The notes beneath the pieces were generated by a model that saw nothing but the letters and a program-made list of their open reading frames with translations, did no database searches and had not been told where the DNA came from. Below are positions 49,866-58,259 of a stretch of 64,000 nucleotides of DNA, piece after piece. The number at the start of each line of letters is the position of its first letter. Position 1 is the stretch's first letter. The DNA comes from JAFGUB01 sp050305515 (lineage in GTDB: Bacteria; Campylobacterota; Campylobacteria; Campylobacterales; Sulfurimonadaceae): assembly GCA_050305515.1 (NCBI GenBank), contig JBNLFL010000021.1, positions 62,001 to 126,000 on the forward strand. Direction: 5' to 3'. A program made the position numbers and the translations under genes.

Positions 49866-50438
49866 TTACAAGGTTGCATGTATGAGGCTGCCTGAAAATA
49901 CCTCTTTGATCAATAAGGCATCTTCATGGGTGTGCCCGTAAACAAAGACGTCACACTCAAAACCGACAGGACGCGAAAAAAAGATTTTATACAGCTGCAT
50001 CACCTGTATCCTGTCAAGACCTCCTACACCGCACCCCAAAAGGGGCAGCACCAGAGTTATCGTCGTTTCCGAGCGTTCGGCATACCATTTCAGATAGCCC
50101 TCAATATTTTTAAGCGTTTCATGTATCACCGAAAGACTCGGAGCGGGATGGGCACCGGGACGATAGTCCATAATGGCCGCATGCAGTATATATTCAAAAT
50201 TTTGTGCTTCGCCGGGAGCGGTAATGATCACGTCAGCCGGGTGAACCCGTGTTCCCATCTCTGCCATCTCATTCACTTTTGCACGCATCAGATCCTGCAA
50301 TAGCGGCCCGCAATGCTTCTTGAAGGCCATGGAAACACCCGTTCCGAGCATCAGGCTCGTGTTGGACGCATTAACGACAAATGTCGCATCCGTCACGTCA
50401 AGAAGGTTACCTTCTCTAATATACAGCAGATATGCCAT
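49866..50438 (-). CDS. Macro-domain protein
   Basis: A 190-residue protein with a macro fold that binds or hydrolyses ADP-ribose-type ligands. Residues 8-40 hold REGNLLDVTDATFVVNASNT and LMLGTGVSMAF, the phosphate-binding loop pattern; LPLLGCGVGGLDR near 130-142 is the second loop. The central block PADVIITAPGEAQNFEYILH is also typical. It sits between infC and rpmI, same strand, thus within an otherwise highly conserved translation operon. Whether its product acts on translation is unknown. Confidence 0.85.
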   Translation of the reverse strand: MAYLLYIREGNLLDVTDATFVVNASNTSLMLGTGVSMAFKKHCGPLLQDLMRAKVNEMAEMGTRVHPADVIITAPGEAQNFEYILHAAIMDYRPGAHPAPSLSVIHETLKNIEGYLKWYAERSETTITLVLPLLGCGVGGLDRIQVMQLYKIFFSRPVGFECDVFVYGHTHEDALLIKEVFSGSLIHATL

Positions 50439-50530
50439 AGCCTTCTTCCTTCTCTCAGGTAGTACGCTATAAAGCCACTTTCGTTCCTCTTTTGATTCAA
50501 AAGAAAATGATGGGATTGTTTGGGGGAAGA

Positions 50531-50546
50531 CAGGCTAAGAAGCCTG
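50531..50546 (-). terminator. Hairpin after infC
   Basis: CAGGC-TTCTTA-GCCTG stem on the minus strand 14 bases past the infC stop. No run of T follows directly, so termination may be weak or the stem may serve in regulation of the downstream macro, rpmI and rplT genes. Confidence 0.4.
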
Positions 50547-50559
50547 CCTGGAAAATGGA

Positions 50560-51093
50560 TTATTTTTTCTTGTCGTCGCGCTGGGGAATGATGAGCATAT
50601 TGAAGTAACGCCCTTCAAGACGTGGCGTCTGTTCCATGACCCCGATGTCTTCCACCATGGGCCAGATGCGATCAAGTACTTCCTTGGCAGCTTCGGGATG
50701 CGCCATTTCGCGTCCGCGCAGGAACACGCGAAACTTCACGTGTTTGCCCTCTTCAAGAAATTCTCTCGCATGTTTGACTTTGTAGCTGACATCGTTTTCA
50801 GCAATTTTGACCGAAAGCTTGATCTCTTTGATCTCCACTTTCGTCTGCTTTTTTCGCTGCTCTTTGAGTTTTTTCTCTTCCTGGTACTTAAACTTGCCGT
50901 AGTCCATGATTTTCGCCACAGGGGGCTTTGCTGTCGGAGCGATCAGTACCAGATCCAGCCCCATTTCATTGGCTTTCGCCATCGCCTCATCGGTTGAGAT
51001 GATTCCCAGTGACTCACCGCCGTCTACATTGCAGCGGACTTCGGGGACACGAATGTCCTCGTTCATGATGACTCGTTCGGTTTTTTTATTCAA
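50560..51093 (-). CDS. infC: Translation initiation factor IF-3 (TTG start)
   Basis: A 177-residue factor that keeps the 30S subunit free and proofreads the start codon. The N-domain (about 10-80, EDIRVPEVRC, LIAPTAKPPVAKIMDYGKF) and C-domain (VKHAREFLEEGKHVKFRVFL, RGREMAHPEAA) are complete. The best start is TTG at 51093, overlapping the thrS stop (TTGA), with GAGG 7 bases upstream. A non-AUG start fits the well-known autoregulation of infC, since IF-3 disfavours such codons. The ATG at 51066 is the alternative. Confidence 0.93.
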   Translation of the reverse strand: MNKKTERVIMNEDIRVPEVRCNVDGGESLGIISTDEAMAKANEMGLDLVLIAPTAKPPVAKIMDYGKFKYQEEKKLKEQRKKQTKVEIKEIKLSVKIAENDVSYKVKHAREFLEEGKHVKFRVFLRGREMAHPEAAKEVLDRIWPMVEDIGVMEQTPRLEGRYFNMLIIPQRDDKKK

Positions 51094-52898
51094 AAATGTA
51101 CCTCATTAATTTTGTTTTTGATCACAGTGATAAACTCCTCCTCACCCAATGCATACTGTTCGCGGCTGCGACGGTCGCGTACCGCTACCGTGCGGTTGGC
51201 CACCTCTTCGTCACCCAGTACAATGATCATCGGGACACGCCCTTTTTCTGCCGTACGAATCCGTTTGTTCAAAGAGTCGTTCTTGTCAAAAATTTCCGTA
51301 TCGGCACCAATGTCCATCAGTTTATCTGATAATTCTTTAGCATAAGCTTGATGACTCTCGGCAATCGGCACGATAGCCACCTGTGTAGGGGCTATGAACA
51401 TCGGGAATTCTCCGGCGTAGTGCTCTGTCAAAATCCCTACAAAACGCTCAAATGATCCCAAAATTGCACGGTGAATCATTACCGGTTGAATCTTGTCGTT
51501 GCCCTCGCCTGTATATTCCAATTCGAAACGTTCAGGCAAGTTAAGATCCAGTTGCACGGTACCACACTGCCATTCACGACCAATCGCATCGGTAATCTTA
51601 ATATCGATTTTCGGGCCATAAAATGCCCCGTCACCGGCTTCAATTTCAAAAGGCAGACTGTTTTTTTCCAAGGCATTTTGAAGTGCCGCTTCAGCTTTAT
51701 CCCAAACAGCCATATCACCAATAGCCTTATCAGGGCGTGTCGAGAGTTTCATGGTGTATTTAAACTCAAACGTGCTCATGATTTTGTCAACAAAATCTAA
51801 AACTTCCAAAACCTGATCTTCGGCCTGATCCATCGTACAGAAGATATGGGCATCATCTTGTGTAAATTCACGCACGCGAAACAATCCGTGCAGTGCTCCG
51901 GTCATCTCATGGCGATGTACCACACCGTATTCAAAATATTTAATCGGAAAATCACGATACGAGTGCAAATCATGCTCATACGCTTTAATATGCCCTACGC
52001 AGTTCATCGGTTTGACACCAAATTCAATATCATCAATCTGGGTGAAATACATATTTTCACCGTAGTTTTGATAGTGTCCTGATGTTTGCCACAAACTTGA
52101 GCGCAGCATCTCAGGGCCACGCACCGGTTCATAGCCGCGTTTACGATGTGCTTTAAAAAGCAAGCTTTCCAAACGCGAACGCATACGCGCACCCGCAGGA
52201 AGCCAGATGGGGAACCCGGCACCGACCTCTTCGCGGAAGGTAAAGAGTTTCATCTCGTTTCCAATCTTGCGGTGATCGCGTTTTTCGGCTTCGGCGATCA
52301 TATCGAGGTGCGCTTTGAGCGACTCTTTATCGGCAAAGGCAATACCGTAAATACGGGTCAGCATCTCGTTCTTGCTGTCACCGCCGAGATAGGCACCCGC
52401 AATTTTCGTCAATTTGAAAAAGCGGATATCCTTGGTGCTCGGCAGATGCGGTCCGCGGCACAAGTCTTCAAATTCACCCTGTCTGTAGATGCTGACGACA
52501 TCACTCGGAATACGCTCCATAACGGCCAGCTTCAGATGGTCATTGGCAAATTTTTCTTTCGCTTCGTCCATGCTGATTTCATAACGTTCGATCGTATCTT
52601 TTTTCTTGGCGAGATTAAGCATCTCTTTTTCAATGGTTTTGAGATCGTTTTCACCGATCTCGGATTCCACTTTGAAGTCGTAGTAGAATCCCTCTTTCAC
52701 CACCGGTCCCACATAGAATTTAGCTTCGGGATAGAGTTTTTTAATCGCCTGAGCCATCAGATGCGCGGTAGAGTGACGCAGCACCTCGAGCGATTCGGGT
52801 GAGTTGTCAAAAGCGATCGGCTCGCCGGTTATGCCAAGCGCTTCAGCCGTCTGCAGATCGACGATATCATCATTGTGCTTAATGGCAATCGGTTCCAT
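51090..52898 (-). CDS. thrS: Threonyl-tRNA synthetase (TGS-less, Campylobacterota type)
   Basis: About 602 residues. Class II synthetase charging tRNA-Thr. It lacks the TGS domain: a short N-terminal extension (EPIAIKHNDDIVDLQTAEAL) leads straight to the editing domain, HSTAHLMAQAIKKLYPEAKF and GEFEDLCRGPHLPSTKDI. The catalytic core has PMNCVGHIKAYE, VREFTQDDAHIFC and VMIHRAILGSFERFVG; the anticodon domain ends the protein. I use the ATG at 52898 with AGGA 9 bases upstream. Its stop overlaps infC. Confidence 0.96.
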   Translation of the reverse strand: MEPIAIKHNDDIVDLQTAEALGITGEPIAFDNSPESLEVLRHSTAHLMAQAIKKLYPEAKFYVGPVVKEGFYYDFKVESEIGENDLKTIEKEMLNLAKKKDTIERYEISMDEAKEKFANDHLKLAVMERIPSDVVSIYRQGEFEDLCRGPHLPSTKDIRFFKLTKIAGAYLGGDSKNEMLTRIYGIAFADKESLKAHLDMIAEAEKRDHRKIGNEMKLFTFREEVGAGFPIWLPAGARMRSRLESLLFKAHRKRGYEPVRGPEMLRSSLWQTSGHYQNYGENMYFTQIDDIEFGVKPMNCVGHIKAYEHDLHSYRDFPIKYFEYGVVHRHEMTGALHGLFRVREFTQDDAHIFCTMDQAEDQVLEVLDFVDKIMSTFEFKYTMKLSTRPDKAIGDMAVWDKAEAALQNALEKNSLPFEIEAGDGAFYGPKIDIKITDAIGREWQCGTVQLDLNLPERFELEYTGEGNDKIQPVMIHRAILGSFERFVGILTEHYAGEFPMFIAPTQVAIVPIAESHQAYAKELSDKLMDIGADTEIFDKNDSLNKRIRTAEKGRVPMIIVLGDEEVANRTVAVRDRRSREQYALGEEEFITVIKNKINEVHF

Positions 52899-53101
52899 TA
52901 TATAATATCCTGTATAGTAAGTTGTATCATCTTTGGAATAAGAGTACTCAAGAAGCGGCAAGTACCCATCAATGGAAGAGAGAAAATCGTTGCACCTTCT
53001 TGAGTGTTCTTAAAAAAATTCGCTAATAATAGCCAGTTTTTTATTAAAATGCGGTGCGGAACTCTCGAAAACGGCAGCAGAAGGCCCTTTGAAGCGGCAT
53101 A

Positions 53102-53611
53102 TCAGGAAGCGGCCAGAGCCTCTTCAATATGCGCCTGTGCCAGCAACTTGCCGTTTTCACCCTCGGCACCCTGCCACCAGTACTCGATAATGGCACTCTC
53201 GATCTGTTCGAGCAGATCGACCGGAAGGTTGGCAAAAACTTCGTAGGAGCTGATCTGCTCTCGCGGCAACCCCCGAGCTTTGGCAAGTTCGCCAACCAGC
53301 TCGCGGATCGATTTTTCAATCTCCGTGGGTTCGGGCATGGGCGTCTCATCGGTCGGCTGGACAATGACGCGGGCAATGTCGATCCAGCTTTTGATTTCGG
53401 GTTCAAGATGATCATGCCCGTAAATCTGATAGCAGAGAATACGGCTTGGACCGTAGACAATCACCTCATCACTTTCAAGCACCTCCGAAATCGTCGGGAT
53501 GCCGTCTTGAAGATAGACTTCGATACGCTGATCTTCCCGCAGGGTACAGGCATGTTCAAACGCCTCTTTCGACAATTTCAGCAGTTTTCGTTTTTGTTGG
53601 TCCTGATCCAT
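53102..53611 (-). CDS. Hypothetical protein of nif-associated operon
   Basis: A 169-residue acidic protein, no membrane segment. It begins MDQDQQKRKLLKLSKEAFEHA and has a middle beta-rich part, DGIPTISEVLESDEVIVYGP. The C-terminal half is helical, with the uncommon YWWQGAEGENGKLLAQAHIE. I recognise no family. It is the last gene of the minus-strand operon that starts with the NifX-like gene at 54822, 11 bases after the previous stop, so a role with that group is likely. Confidence 0.7.
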   Translation of the reverse strand: MDQDQQKRKLLKLSKEAFEHACTLREDQRIEVYLQDGIPTISEVLESDEVIVYGPSRILCYQIYGHDHLEPEIKSWIDIARVIVQPTDETPMPEPTEIEKSIRELVGELAKARGLPREQISSYEVFANLPVDLLEQIESAIIEYWWQGAEGENGKLLAQAHIEEALAAS

Positions 53612-53622
53612 AAATTTCTCCT

Positions 53623-54219
53623 TTAGTTCATATAGGGTATATCCAGCGCGGCGTCACGGTCTTCCGCTTCATACTCAAAGGTTTCAACGGTTTCAATCCT
53701 TCCGATTTCACGCTCGAGAGCAATGCGCTGCAGCGGATGGATTCCCCGTTCCCGAATGCTTTCACGATAGGTTCGGCAGTAATGATTGGTGACAATCGGA
53801 TGCCACTGCGTCGCGCTTTGGGCAAGACGCTGGCCAAATGCCTGAAGCGCCTCAAGCGAAAGCCCTTCGAGCACCGGCAGTTTTCGCATGACATTGCGCA
53901 CGAACTGCTTTGTAAACCAGGGCTCCCCCATGACAAGCAGCCTGGAAACCGCATCGATGTCCGCATGCTTTTCACTGTAGCTGTAACTATAACGGAAATG
54001 CTCACACACAATAGGAATGTAACGCGGATACGCTTCAAGTACCTTGACAAGATGCCGCAAATCCTGATCCATCAGTACACCAAAGAGTGTAATAACGTTT
54101 TTACCCACCCGGTTCCAGTGCACTTCCTCTTCACTGAAACGGTCATTGTCAAGAATGCGGCGGTACTGGGCAATCTCGTCGATGTTATCGACCAACCGGG
54201 CTTTAGCGCGATAGCTCAT
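53623..54219 (-). CDS. Hypothetical nif-operon protein, paralogue of the 61284-61994 protein
   Basis: A 198-residue helical protein. Its second half aligns with the protein at 61284-61994: ADIDAVSRLLVMGEPWFTKQ against ADVEAASAFVALVEPQLDER, then the shared end HPLQRIALEREI against HPLQRIALQKQI. The two are paralogues of an unnamed family. It overlaps the upstream small gene by 4 bases. No domain of known function is recognised. Confidence 0.75.
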   Translation of the reverse strand: MSYRAKARLVDNIDEIAQYRRILDNDRFSEEEVHWNRVGKNVITLFGVLMDQDLRHLVKVLEAYPRYIPIVCEHFRYSYSYSEKHADIDAVSRLLVMGEPWFTKQFVRNVMRKLPVLEGLSLEALQAFGQRLAQSATQWHPIVTNHYCRTYRESIRERGIHPLQRIALEREIGRIETVETFEYEAEDRDAALDIPYMN

Positions 54220-54434
54220 CGACCGTTATGAAAATCCCAAAGATGCTTGTAATGCGTATCAAGCTGCGAGAGCGTCGAATCGGTCAGAATCAGATCTTTA
54301 AACTTGTCAAAACGCTGGTTTGGGAACGTTTCAAACCAGATGCGCATCTCTTTTTTGAGCTGTTCGCGCTTTGCTACGGTCTGTGCAATCAGTGCGCGTA
54401 CCTGTTGCATTTCCGGAGTAATCACTTCAGCCAT
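54216..54434 (-). CDS. Small hypothetical protein of nif-associated operon
   Basis: About 72 residues: a helical pair with EMQQVRALIAQTVAKREQLK and a C-terminal LDTHYKHLWDFHNGR. I start at the ATG at 54434, overlapping the NifX-like stop by 8 bases; the frame extends to 54494 but that part lies within the upstream gene. The family is not recognised. It lies between two other operon genes with overlapping ends, so translation is probably coupled. Confidence 0.65.
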   Translation of the reverse strand: MAEVITPEMQQVRALIAQTVAKREQLKKEMRIWFETFPNQRFDKFKDLILTDSTLSQLDTHYKHLWDFHNGR

Positions 54435-54822
54435 GATCGCATCCGCACTGGCAGGCATCGCTGCTAGTTCCGGGATCAAGATGCAACGCGGCATTTTCCG
54501 GTTCCACTTTCACCAGTTCCGATGCATCGAGTGATGCAATAATCTCGAAGAGGGCTTTCGGTTCTTTTCCCAGATAATAGACGTTTACATTACTGTCATG
54601 AAGCGCCTTGAAGAGCCCTTCTCCCATGTGCGTGTACACGACACTGCGCGTACCCTGTTCTTTTAAAAAGTCCGCCGTAGCAATGCCGTTGCCTTCCCCG
54701 GGATTATGCATGATGAAAAACTGCGCTTCCTCCGGTTCATAAAATGCAAACATCGGGGCATTGCCGAAAAGTTTTGAAGATTTAACGCCTGCCGTGGCGC
54801 TGTCTACGGGTATTGCAATCAT
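54427..54822 (-). CDS. NifX-like FeMo-cofactor-binding-fold protein
   Basis: A 131-residue protein of the NifX/NafY/NifB-C-terminal fold that carries or stores nitrogenase cofactor intermediates. The start MIAIPVDSATAGVKSSKLFG and the later KEQGTRSVVYTHMGEGLFKAL match the fold, and the end is Cys-rich (SSDACQCGCDHG), suggesting metal binding. First gene of a minus-strand operon; a sigma-54-type promoter lies 31-46 bases upstream. Which Nif subfamily it belongs to cannot be settled by eye. Confidence 0.8.
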   Translation of the reverse strand: MIAIPVDSATAGVKSSKLFGNAPMFAFYEPEEAQFFIMHNPGEGNGIATADFLKEQGTRSVVYTHMGEGLFKALHDSNVNVYYLGKEPKALFEIIASLDASELVKVEPENAALHLDPGTSSDACQCGCDHG

Positions 54823-54852
54823 GAGGTACTCCTTGTTCTGAAACTATAAGTT

Positions 54853-54868
54853 TGCAAGTTCTGTTCCC
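54853..54868 (-). promoter_or_regulatory. Sigma-54 (RpoN) -24/-12 promoter
   Basis: On the minus strand GGGAACAGAACTTGCA: GG and GC are exactly 10 bases apart, TTGCA is the -12 element, and ACA of the -24 half agrees with consensus TGGCAC-N5-TTGC except for two bases. The predicted start lies about 20 bases before the NifX-like gene. Sigma-54 with NifA is the usual regulation of nif genes. Confidence 0.7.
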
Positions 54869-54955
54869 GATTTTTATGTGTGCCTTTCCGGTACAACAAT
54901 TTTGTCAGATCCGGCTCATCGGCTCACGAGAATGTTTCTTGCAGATATCAGGATC

Positions 54956-55858
54956 ATGAACGATCTTCGACAGCTCAAAACCCATTACTACTTCTTTGGT
55001 AACCAGGAAGGTGACGGCTATGAAATCTATTTCGACGCCTATCCGGATATCAAGGGATTCGGTGACACTTATGACGAAGCGTACGAAGAAGCACTCATCC
55101 ATCTCGAAGCGTATCTCAAGGAGCAGACAATGAGCCAAAGCGCACTGATGACACAGGCACTCGAAGCCTATGACAACCATTTTTACGACAAGGCAAAAGC
55201 CATCTGGGAAGAACTCGGCGCAACCAACAGCGATGCGCTGGTCAACCTGGCCACCCTCTATGTCAAGGGACAGGGCGTTACCAAAAATATGGCCAAAGCG
55301 GCCGAACTTTTTGACAATGCCGTTAAAAAGGGTCATGAACTTGCCGCATTCTATCTTGGCGGCATGCACGAAAACGGCGTCGGCGTTGCCAAAGACACGC
55401 ATCGTGCCCACGGATATTATGAGTTTGCCGCCTCCAAGGGCAATGTCAGTGCCATGGTAAAACTGGGCATGATGCTGCAGGGGAGCGATGTTAAAACCGC
55501 CATGTACTGGCTTATCGAAGCAGCACACGCCGGCGATCCTCAGGCACAGCAGTTCATCACTTATGTCAGTAACGCCGAGCAGGCTACCGTGCTCAACAGC
55601 AGCTTCCGTACAGTTGATGCCGCCATCCAGAAAAATATGGTCGAGAGTGTCATCAAAGCGCAAATCGCACCGGCACTGGCCAAAGATGAAGGGGGCATCC
55701 AGCTTGTCAACTACATTCCCGGCGAAACGCCACAAATATGGCTGCGTTACCTCGGTGCCTGCTCCGGATGTCATCTCGGTTCCACCTCGACTGCCGACAT
55801 GATCATCAACATGCTTGAAGAGACCATCGATCGCAAGATCGTCCTGTATCTCTGGTAA
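54956..55858 (+). CDS. HicB-like / Sel1-repeat / NifU C-terminal fusion protein
   Basis: About 300 residues in three parts. Residues 1-55 (HYYFFGNQEGDGYEIYFDAY, DTYDEAYEEALIHLEAYL) resemble the HicB fold. Residues 75-215 contain Sel1/TPR repeats (ALVNLATLYVKGQGVTKNMA, AAFYLGGMHENGVGVAKD). The end is a NifU C-terminal scaffold domain, with GACSGCHLGSTSTADMIINM holding the CxxC that binds an Fe-S cluster. I use the ATG at 54956 (AGGA 6 bases upstream). It heads the plus-strand ferredoxin operon. A Fe-S delivery role for nitrogenase is inferred. Confidence 0.78.
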   Translation: MNDLRQLKTHYYFFGNQEGDGYEIYFDAYPDIKGFGDTYDEAYEEALIHLEAYLKEQTMSQSALMTQALEAYDNHFYDKAKAIWEELGATNSDALVNLATLYVKGQGVTKNMAKAAELFDNAVKKGHELAAFYLGGMHENGVGVAKDTHRAHGYYEFAASKGNVSAMVKLGMMLQGSDVKTAMYWLIEAAHAGDPQAQQFITYVSNAEQATVLNSSFRTVDAAIQKNMVESVIKAQIAPALAKDEGGIQLVNYIPGETPQIWLRYLGACSGCHLGSTSTADMIINMLEETIDRKIVLYLW

Positions 55859-55864
55859 AACACA

Positions 55865-56266
55865 ATGAACGCGATCCGTGCCAAAGTCGAAGGAATCCGA
55901 AGCGATCCGTTTTTTACCATTGTCAGTCTGGGTATCAACGGCGAAACACGCCTGCGTACGCTTAAAACCGAAATCCCTGCGTGGCTCGGTGTCGGCGACA
56001 CCGTCGAATGCCATATTCAGGAGGCATCGCTTTCCATCTGTAAAGGACGCCATGACGGCGATGTCTCTATTGAGAACCGTATCGAGGGACGCGTCAGCGA
56101 GATTTTAAAAGGTGATGTGCTGAGCGAACTGACCTTTGAAACGCCCTGCGGATCACTCAAGTCGCTCGTCACGACGGATGCCTGCGAACGCATGGCGATG
56201 GAGACGGGCGAAGATGTCACCCTGCTGCTTAAAGCGGTCGACATCAAACTCCACCCGATTCTCTAG
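55865..56266 (+). CDS. Molybdopterin/molybdate-binding Mop (TOBE) protein
   Basis: A 133-residue protein with two TOBE/Mop-like modules (about 1-62 and 68-130). The second is most typical: NRIEGRVSEILKGDVLSELT and the end LLLKAVDIKL. Mop proteins store molybdate, and here supply of molybdenum to the nitrogenase cofactor is a natural role. Starts 6 bases after the NifU fusion gene. It lacks a DNA-binding domain, so it is not ModE. Confidence 0.75.
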   Translation: MNAIRAKVEGIRSDPFFTIVSLGINGETRLRTLKTEIPAWLGVGDTVECHIQEASLSICKGRHDGDVSIENRIEGRVSEILKGDVLSELTFETPCGSLKSLVTTDACERMAMETGEDVTLLLKAVDIKLHPIL

Positions 56267-56312
56267 TACAAAATATGCAAAAAGTCAGATATCACTTTCA
56301 AGGAGAACAAAT

Positions 56313-56705
56313 ATGGCAGTAATGATTACCGAAGAGTGCATCAATTGTGATGCGTGTGCACCGGAGTGTCCGGTTGCGGCAATTTTGAGCGACGACAATG
56401 ACAAGAACCCGTTCGAAGGCGAACGCTTTTACGTCAAACCCGACGCCTGTGTTGAATGTGTAGGCCATGCCGATACACCACGCTGTGCCGAAGCATGCCC
56501 GACCGAGGGTTCCATTGTCTGGGATATGCCCTACACCGAAGAGTTCAATGACTATTTTGTCACGGGACACGAAGCGGGAACCTACAAAATCCGCGAACAC
56601 AAGAAAAAAGGGTTGATGTTCCCTACGGTCAAGGCACAGGAGTTTATGAGCGACATTCCCATGAGTGTCCGCGAATCTCACGCCAACGTCTCGGACTCGT
56701 TCTAA
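56313..56705 (+). CDS. Two-[4Fe-4S] ferredoxin 1
   Basis: A 130-residue ferredoxin. The cluster Cys run is CINCDACAPECP then CVECVGHADTPRCAEACPTEG, two 4Fe-4S motifs with an insertion in the second, followed by a long C-terminal tail (IVWDMPYTEEF). This resembles FdxB/FdxN-type ferredoxins that serve nif biosynthesis. The ATG at 56313 has AAGGAG 7 bases upstream. One of three paralogues in this operon. Confidence 0.9.
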   Translation: MAVMITEECINCDACAPECPVAAILSDDNDKNPFEGERFYVKPDACVECVGHADTPRCAEACPTEGSIVWDMPYTEEFNDYFVTGHEAGTYKIREHKKKGLMFPTVKAQEFMSDIPMSVRESHANVSDSF

Positions 56706-56712
56706 AGGCCTG

Positions 56713-57093
56713 ATGATGACCATCGCATTCGCTTCAGGTGACGGCGTGCATATCGATCAGCATTTTGGCTGGTCGAAGCAGTTTTACCTTTTTGACGTCG
56801 GAATGGAAACATCTTCCCTGCTTAAAATCATCGACAGCTCCGAGGAGCCCGAAGGTGAACAGGAGAAGCTCAACTACAAAATAGGCACCATCAGCGATGC
56901 GGACATCATGTACTGCACGCAGATCGGACCGACGGCGTCGAAAATGGTACAGGCGTCACGCATTCATCCGGTACGGGTGAGTGAAGGCGAAAATATCGCC
57001 GAAGCGATTGCAAAACTGCAGCAGATGTTAAACGACGCGCCGCCGCCCTGGCTGCTGCGCATCTACCACAAAGCCGCCCAAAGGAGTGCCTGA
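56713..57093 (+). CDS. nifX: NifX-like protein between ferredoxins
   Basis: A 126-residue protein with MMTIAFASGDGVHIDQHFGW at the start, SDADIMYCTQIGPTASKMVQ in the middle and the tail DAPPPWLLRIYHKA. The HIDQHFGW and the tail are characteristic of NifX, which holds NifB-co/VK-cluster during FeMo-cofactor assembly. Its stop overlaps the next ferredoxin start (TGATG). The start at 56713 follows GGCC 2 bases after the ferredoxin stop, so translation is likely coupled. Confidence 0.82.
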   Translation: MMTIAFASGDGVHIDQHFGWSKQFYLFDVGMETSSLLKIIDSSEEPEGEQEKLNYKIGTISDADIMYCTQIGPTASKMVQASRIHPVRVSEGENIAEAIAKLQQMLNDAPPPWLLRIYHKAAQRSA

Positions 57094-57485
57094 TGGCCGT
57101 TATGATTACCGACAGCTGCATTAATTGTGATGCATGCATAGACGAATGCCCGGCAAGTGCCATTGTTTCGGCGTCGGACTCGCCGCTCGAACATGCGGAG
57201 TTTACCTACGTCCGGCCGGAGCGCTGCATCGAATGTGTCGATGCGGCGGTTCCCAAATGCGCCGACGTCTGCCCGACGGAAGGGTGCATTGTCTGGGACC
57301 TGCCCTACAGTGCTGAACACACCGACCATTTTGTCGGAAATTCTGACTATGTCATTCGGGTTCACAAGAAAAAAGGGCTGATGTCGCCCGAAGTATCGCC
57401 CCAGCCATGGCGCGAGAACATTACGCTTTCCCAGCGTCTTGAGCATGTCAGCGTCGGTGAGACACTGAAGCTCTACAATCCGTAA
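57093..57485 (+). CDS. Two-[4Fe-4S] ferredoxin 2
   Basis: A 130-residue ferredoxin paralogous to the previous one: MAVMITDSCINCDACIDECP, then CIECVDAAVPKCADVCPTEG and IVWDLPYSAEH. The spacing of the second cluster motif is slightly shorter than in copy 1. The start overlaps the NifX-like stop (TGATGG), with AAAGGAG upstream. A role as electron carrier in nitrogenase maturation or reduction is inferred from context. Confidence 0.88.
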   Translation: MAVMITDSCINCDACIDECPASAIVSASDSPLEHAEFTYVRPERCIECVDAAVPKCADVCPTEGCIVWDLPYSAEHTDHFVGNSDYVIRVHKKKGLMSPEVSPQPWRENITLSQRLEHVSVGETLKLYNP

Positions 57486-57508
57486 CTCTTACATGTAAAG
57501 GAAAGATC

Positions 57509-57895
57509 ATGTCAGTCATTATCGACGATACCTGTATTACCTGCGACGCCTGCCTTCAGCAGTGCCCCGTCAACGCCATCGTAGATGACGAACACAATCC
57601 GCTGGGACTCAAGCGCTACTACGTGCAGCCTGAAAAATGTGTCGAGTGCGTCGGCATTTTCGATGATCCGCAGTGTGCGGCGATCTGTCCGAGTATCGGC
57701 TGTATTACATGGGATATGCCTTACACAACGGAGTTCGAAAAACACTTCCTGAATCAGGAGCTTTACAAACTCGGCACCAAAAACGGTCAGCTCAAAACAC
57801 CGTCGTTTCGCGAGAAGAAGTTTCGTGAAGATATTCCTGTAACGCTTCGCGGCATCGGCAAAGAGGTACAGATAGCTCCGGACGAAGCCAACTGA
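57509..57895 (+). CDS. Two-[4Fe-4S] ferredoxin 3
   Basis: A 128-residue ferredoxin: DDTCITCDACLQQCPVNAIV and CVECVGIFDDPQCAAICPSIG, with the same following CITWDMPYTTEF. It diverges from the other two most in the second half. GGAAAG precedes its ATG and a TTACATGTAA lies at 57489, inside the 23-base gap from the previous gene. Probably same role as its paralogues. Confidence 0.87.
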   Translation: MSVIIDDTCITCDACLQQCPVNAIVDDEHNPLGLKRYYVQPEKCVECVGIFDDPQCAAICPSIGCITWDMPYTTEFEKHFLNQELYKLGTKNGQLKTPSFREKKFREDIPVTLRGIGKEVQIAPDEAN

Positions 57896-57898
57896 TTG

Positions 57899-58237
57899 AT
57901 GGAAGCGATTGCCGCAGTAGCCCGTGCACTGACGCACGACGATATGGAGTGTGCCGTCACGGTCGCACTCAAGATCACGGATGACTCCTGCAAAATGGAC
58001 GATGCCGGACGTGCGCTTTTCATGAGTCTTTATGATGCCCTGCCCTCCTATGAGAGCACGCTTTTTGAAAGCAGCATTCATGAACTGATAAGCATTGGAC
58101 GGCGCGACCCTTCCGCTTTTGTTTTCGGTGAGATCCGAACCCTGCGCGAAAAGGCAATGGCACTCATCGGGAAAGAGAAGATGAAGGCATTCAAAGCCCG
58201 AATCAGAGCTGCCTATGCGGCGGCACAAAACATTTAA
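57899..58237 (+). CDS. Hypothetical protein of nif-associated operon
   Basis: About 112 residues, entirely helical and no Cys clusters. It begins MEAIAAVARALTHDDMECAV, with the middle IHELISIGRRDPSAF, and ends RIRAAYAAAQNI. I use the ATG at 57899, 3 bases after the ferredoxin 3 stop. No family is recognised. Position in the operon suggests a nif-linked accessory protein. Confidence 0.65.
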   Translation: MEAIAAVARALTHDDMECAVTVALKITDDSCKMDDAGRALFMSLYDALPSYESTLFESSIHELISIGRRDPSAFVFGEIRTLREKAMALIGKEKMKAFKARIRAAYAAAQNI

Positions 58238-58259
58238 TTTCAACCAACCAAGGATATTT

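Noticed and set aside
54905..56053. Minus-strand frame of 382 codons
   Set aside because: Complement of the NifU fusion and Mop genes.
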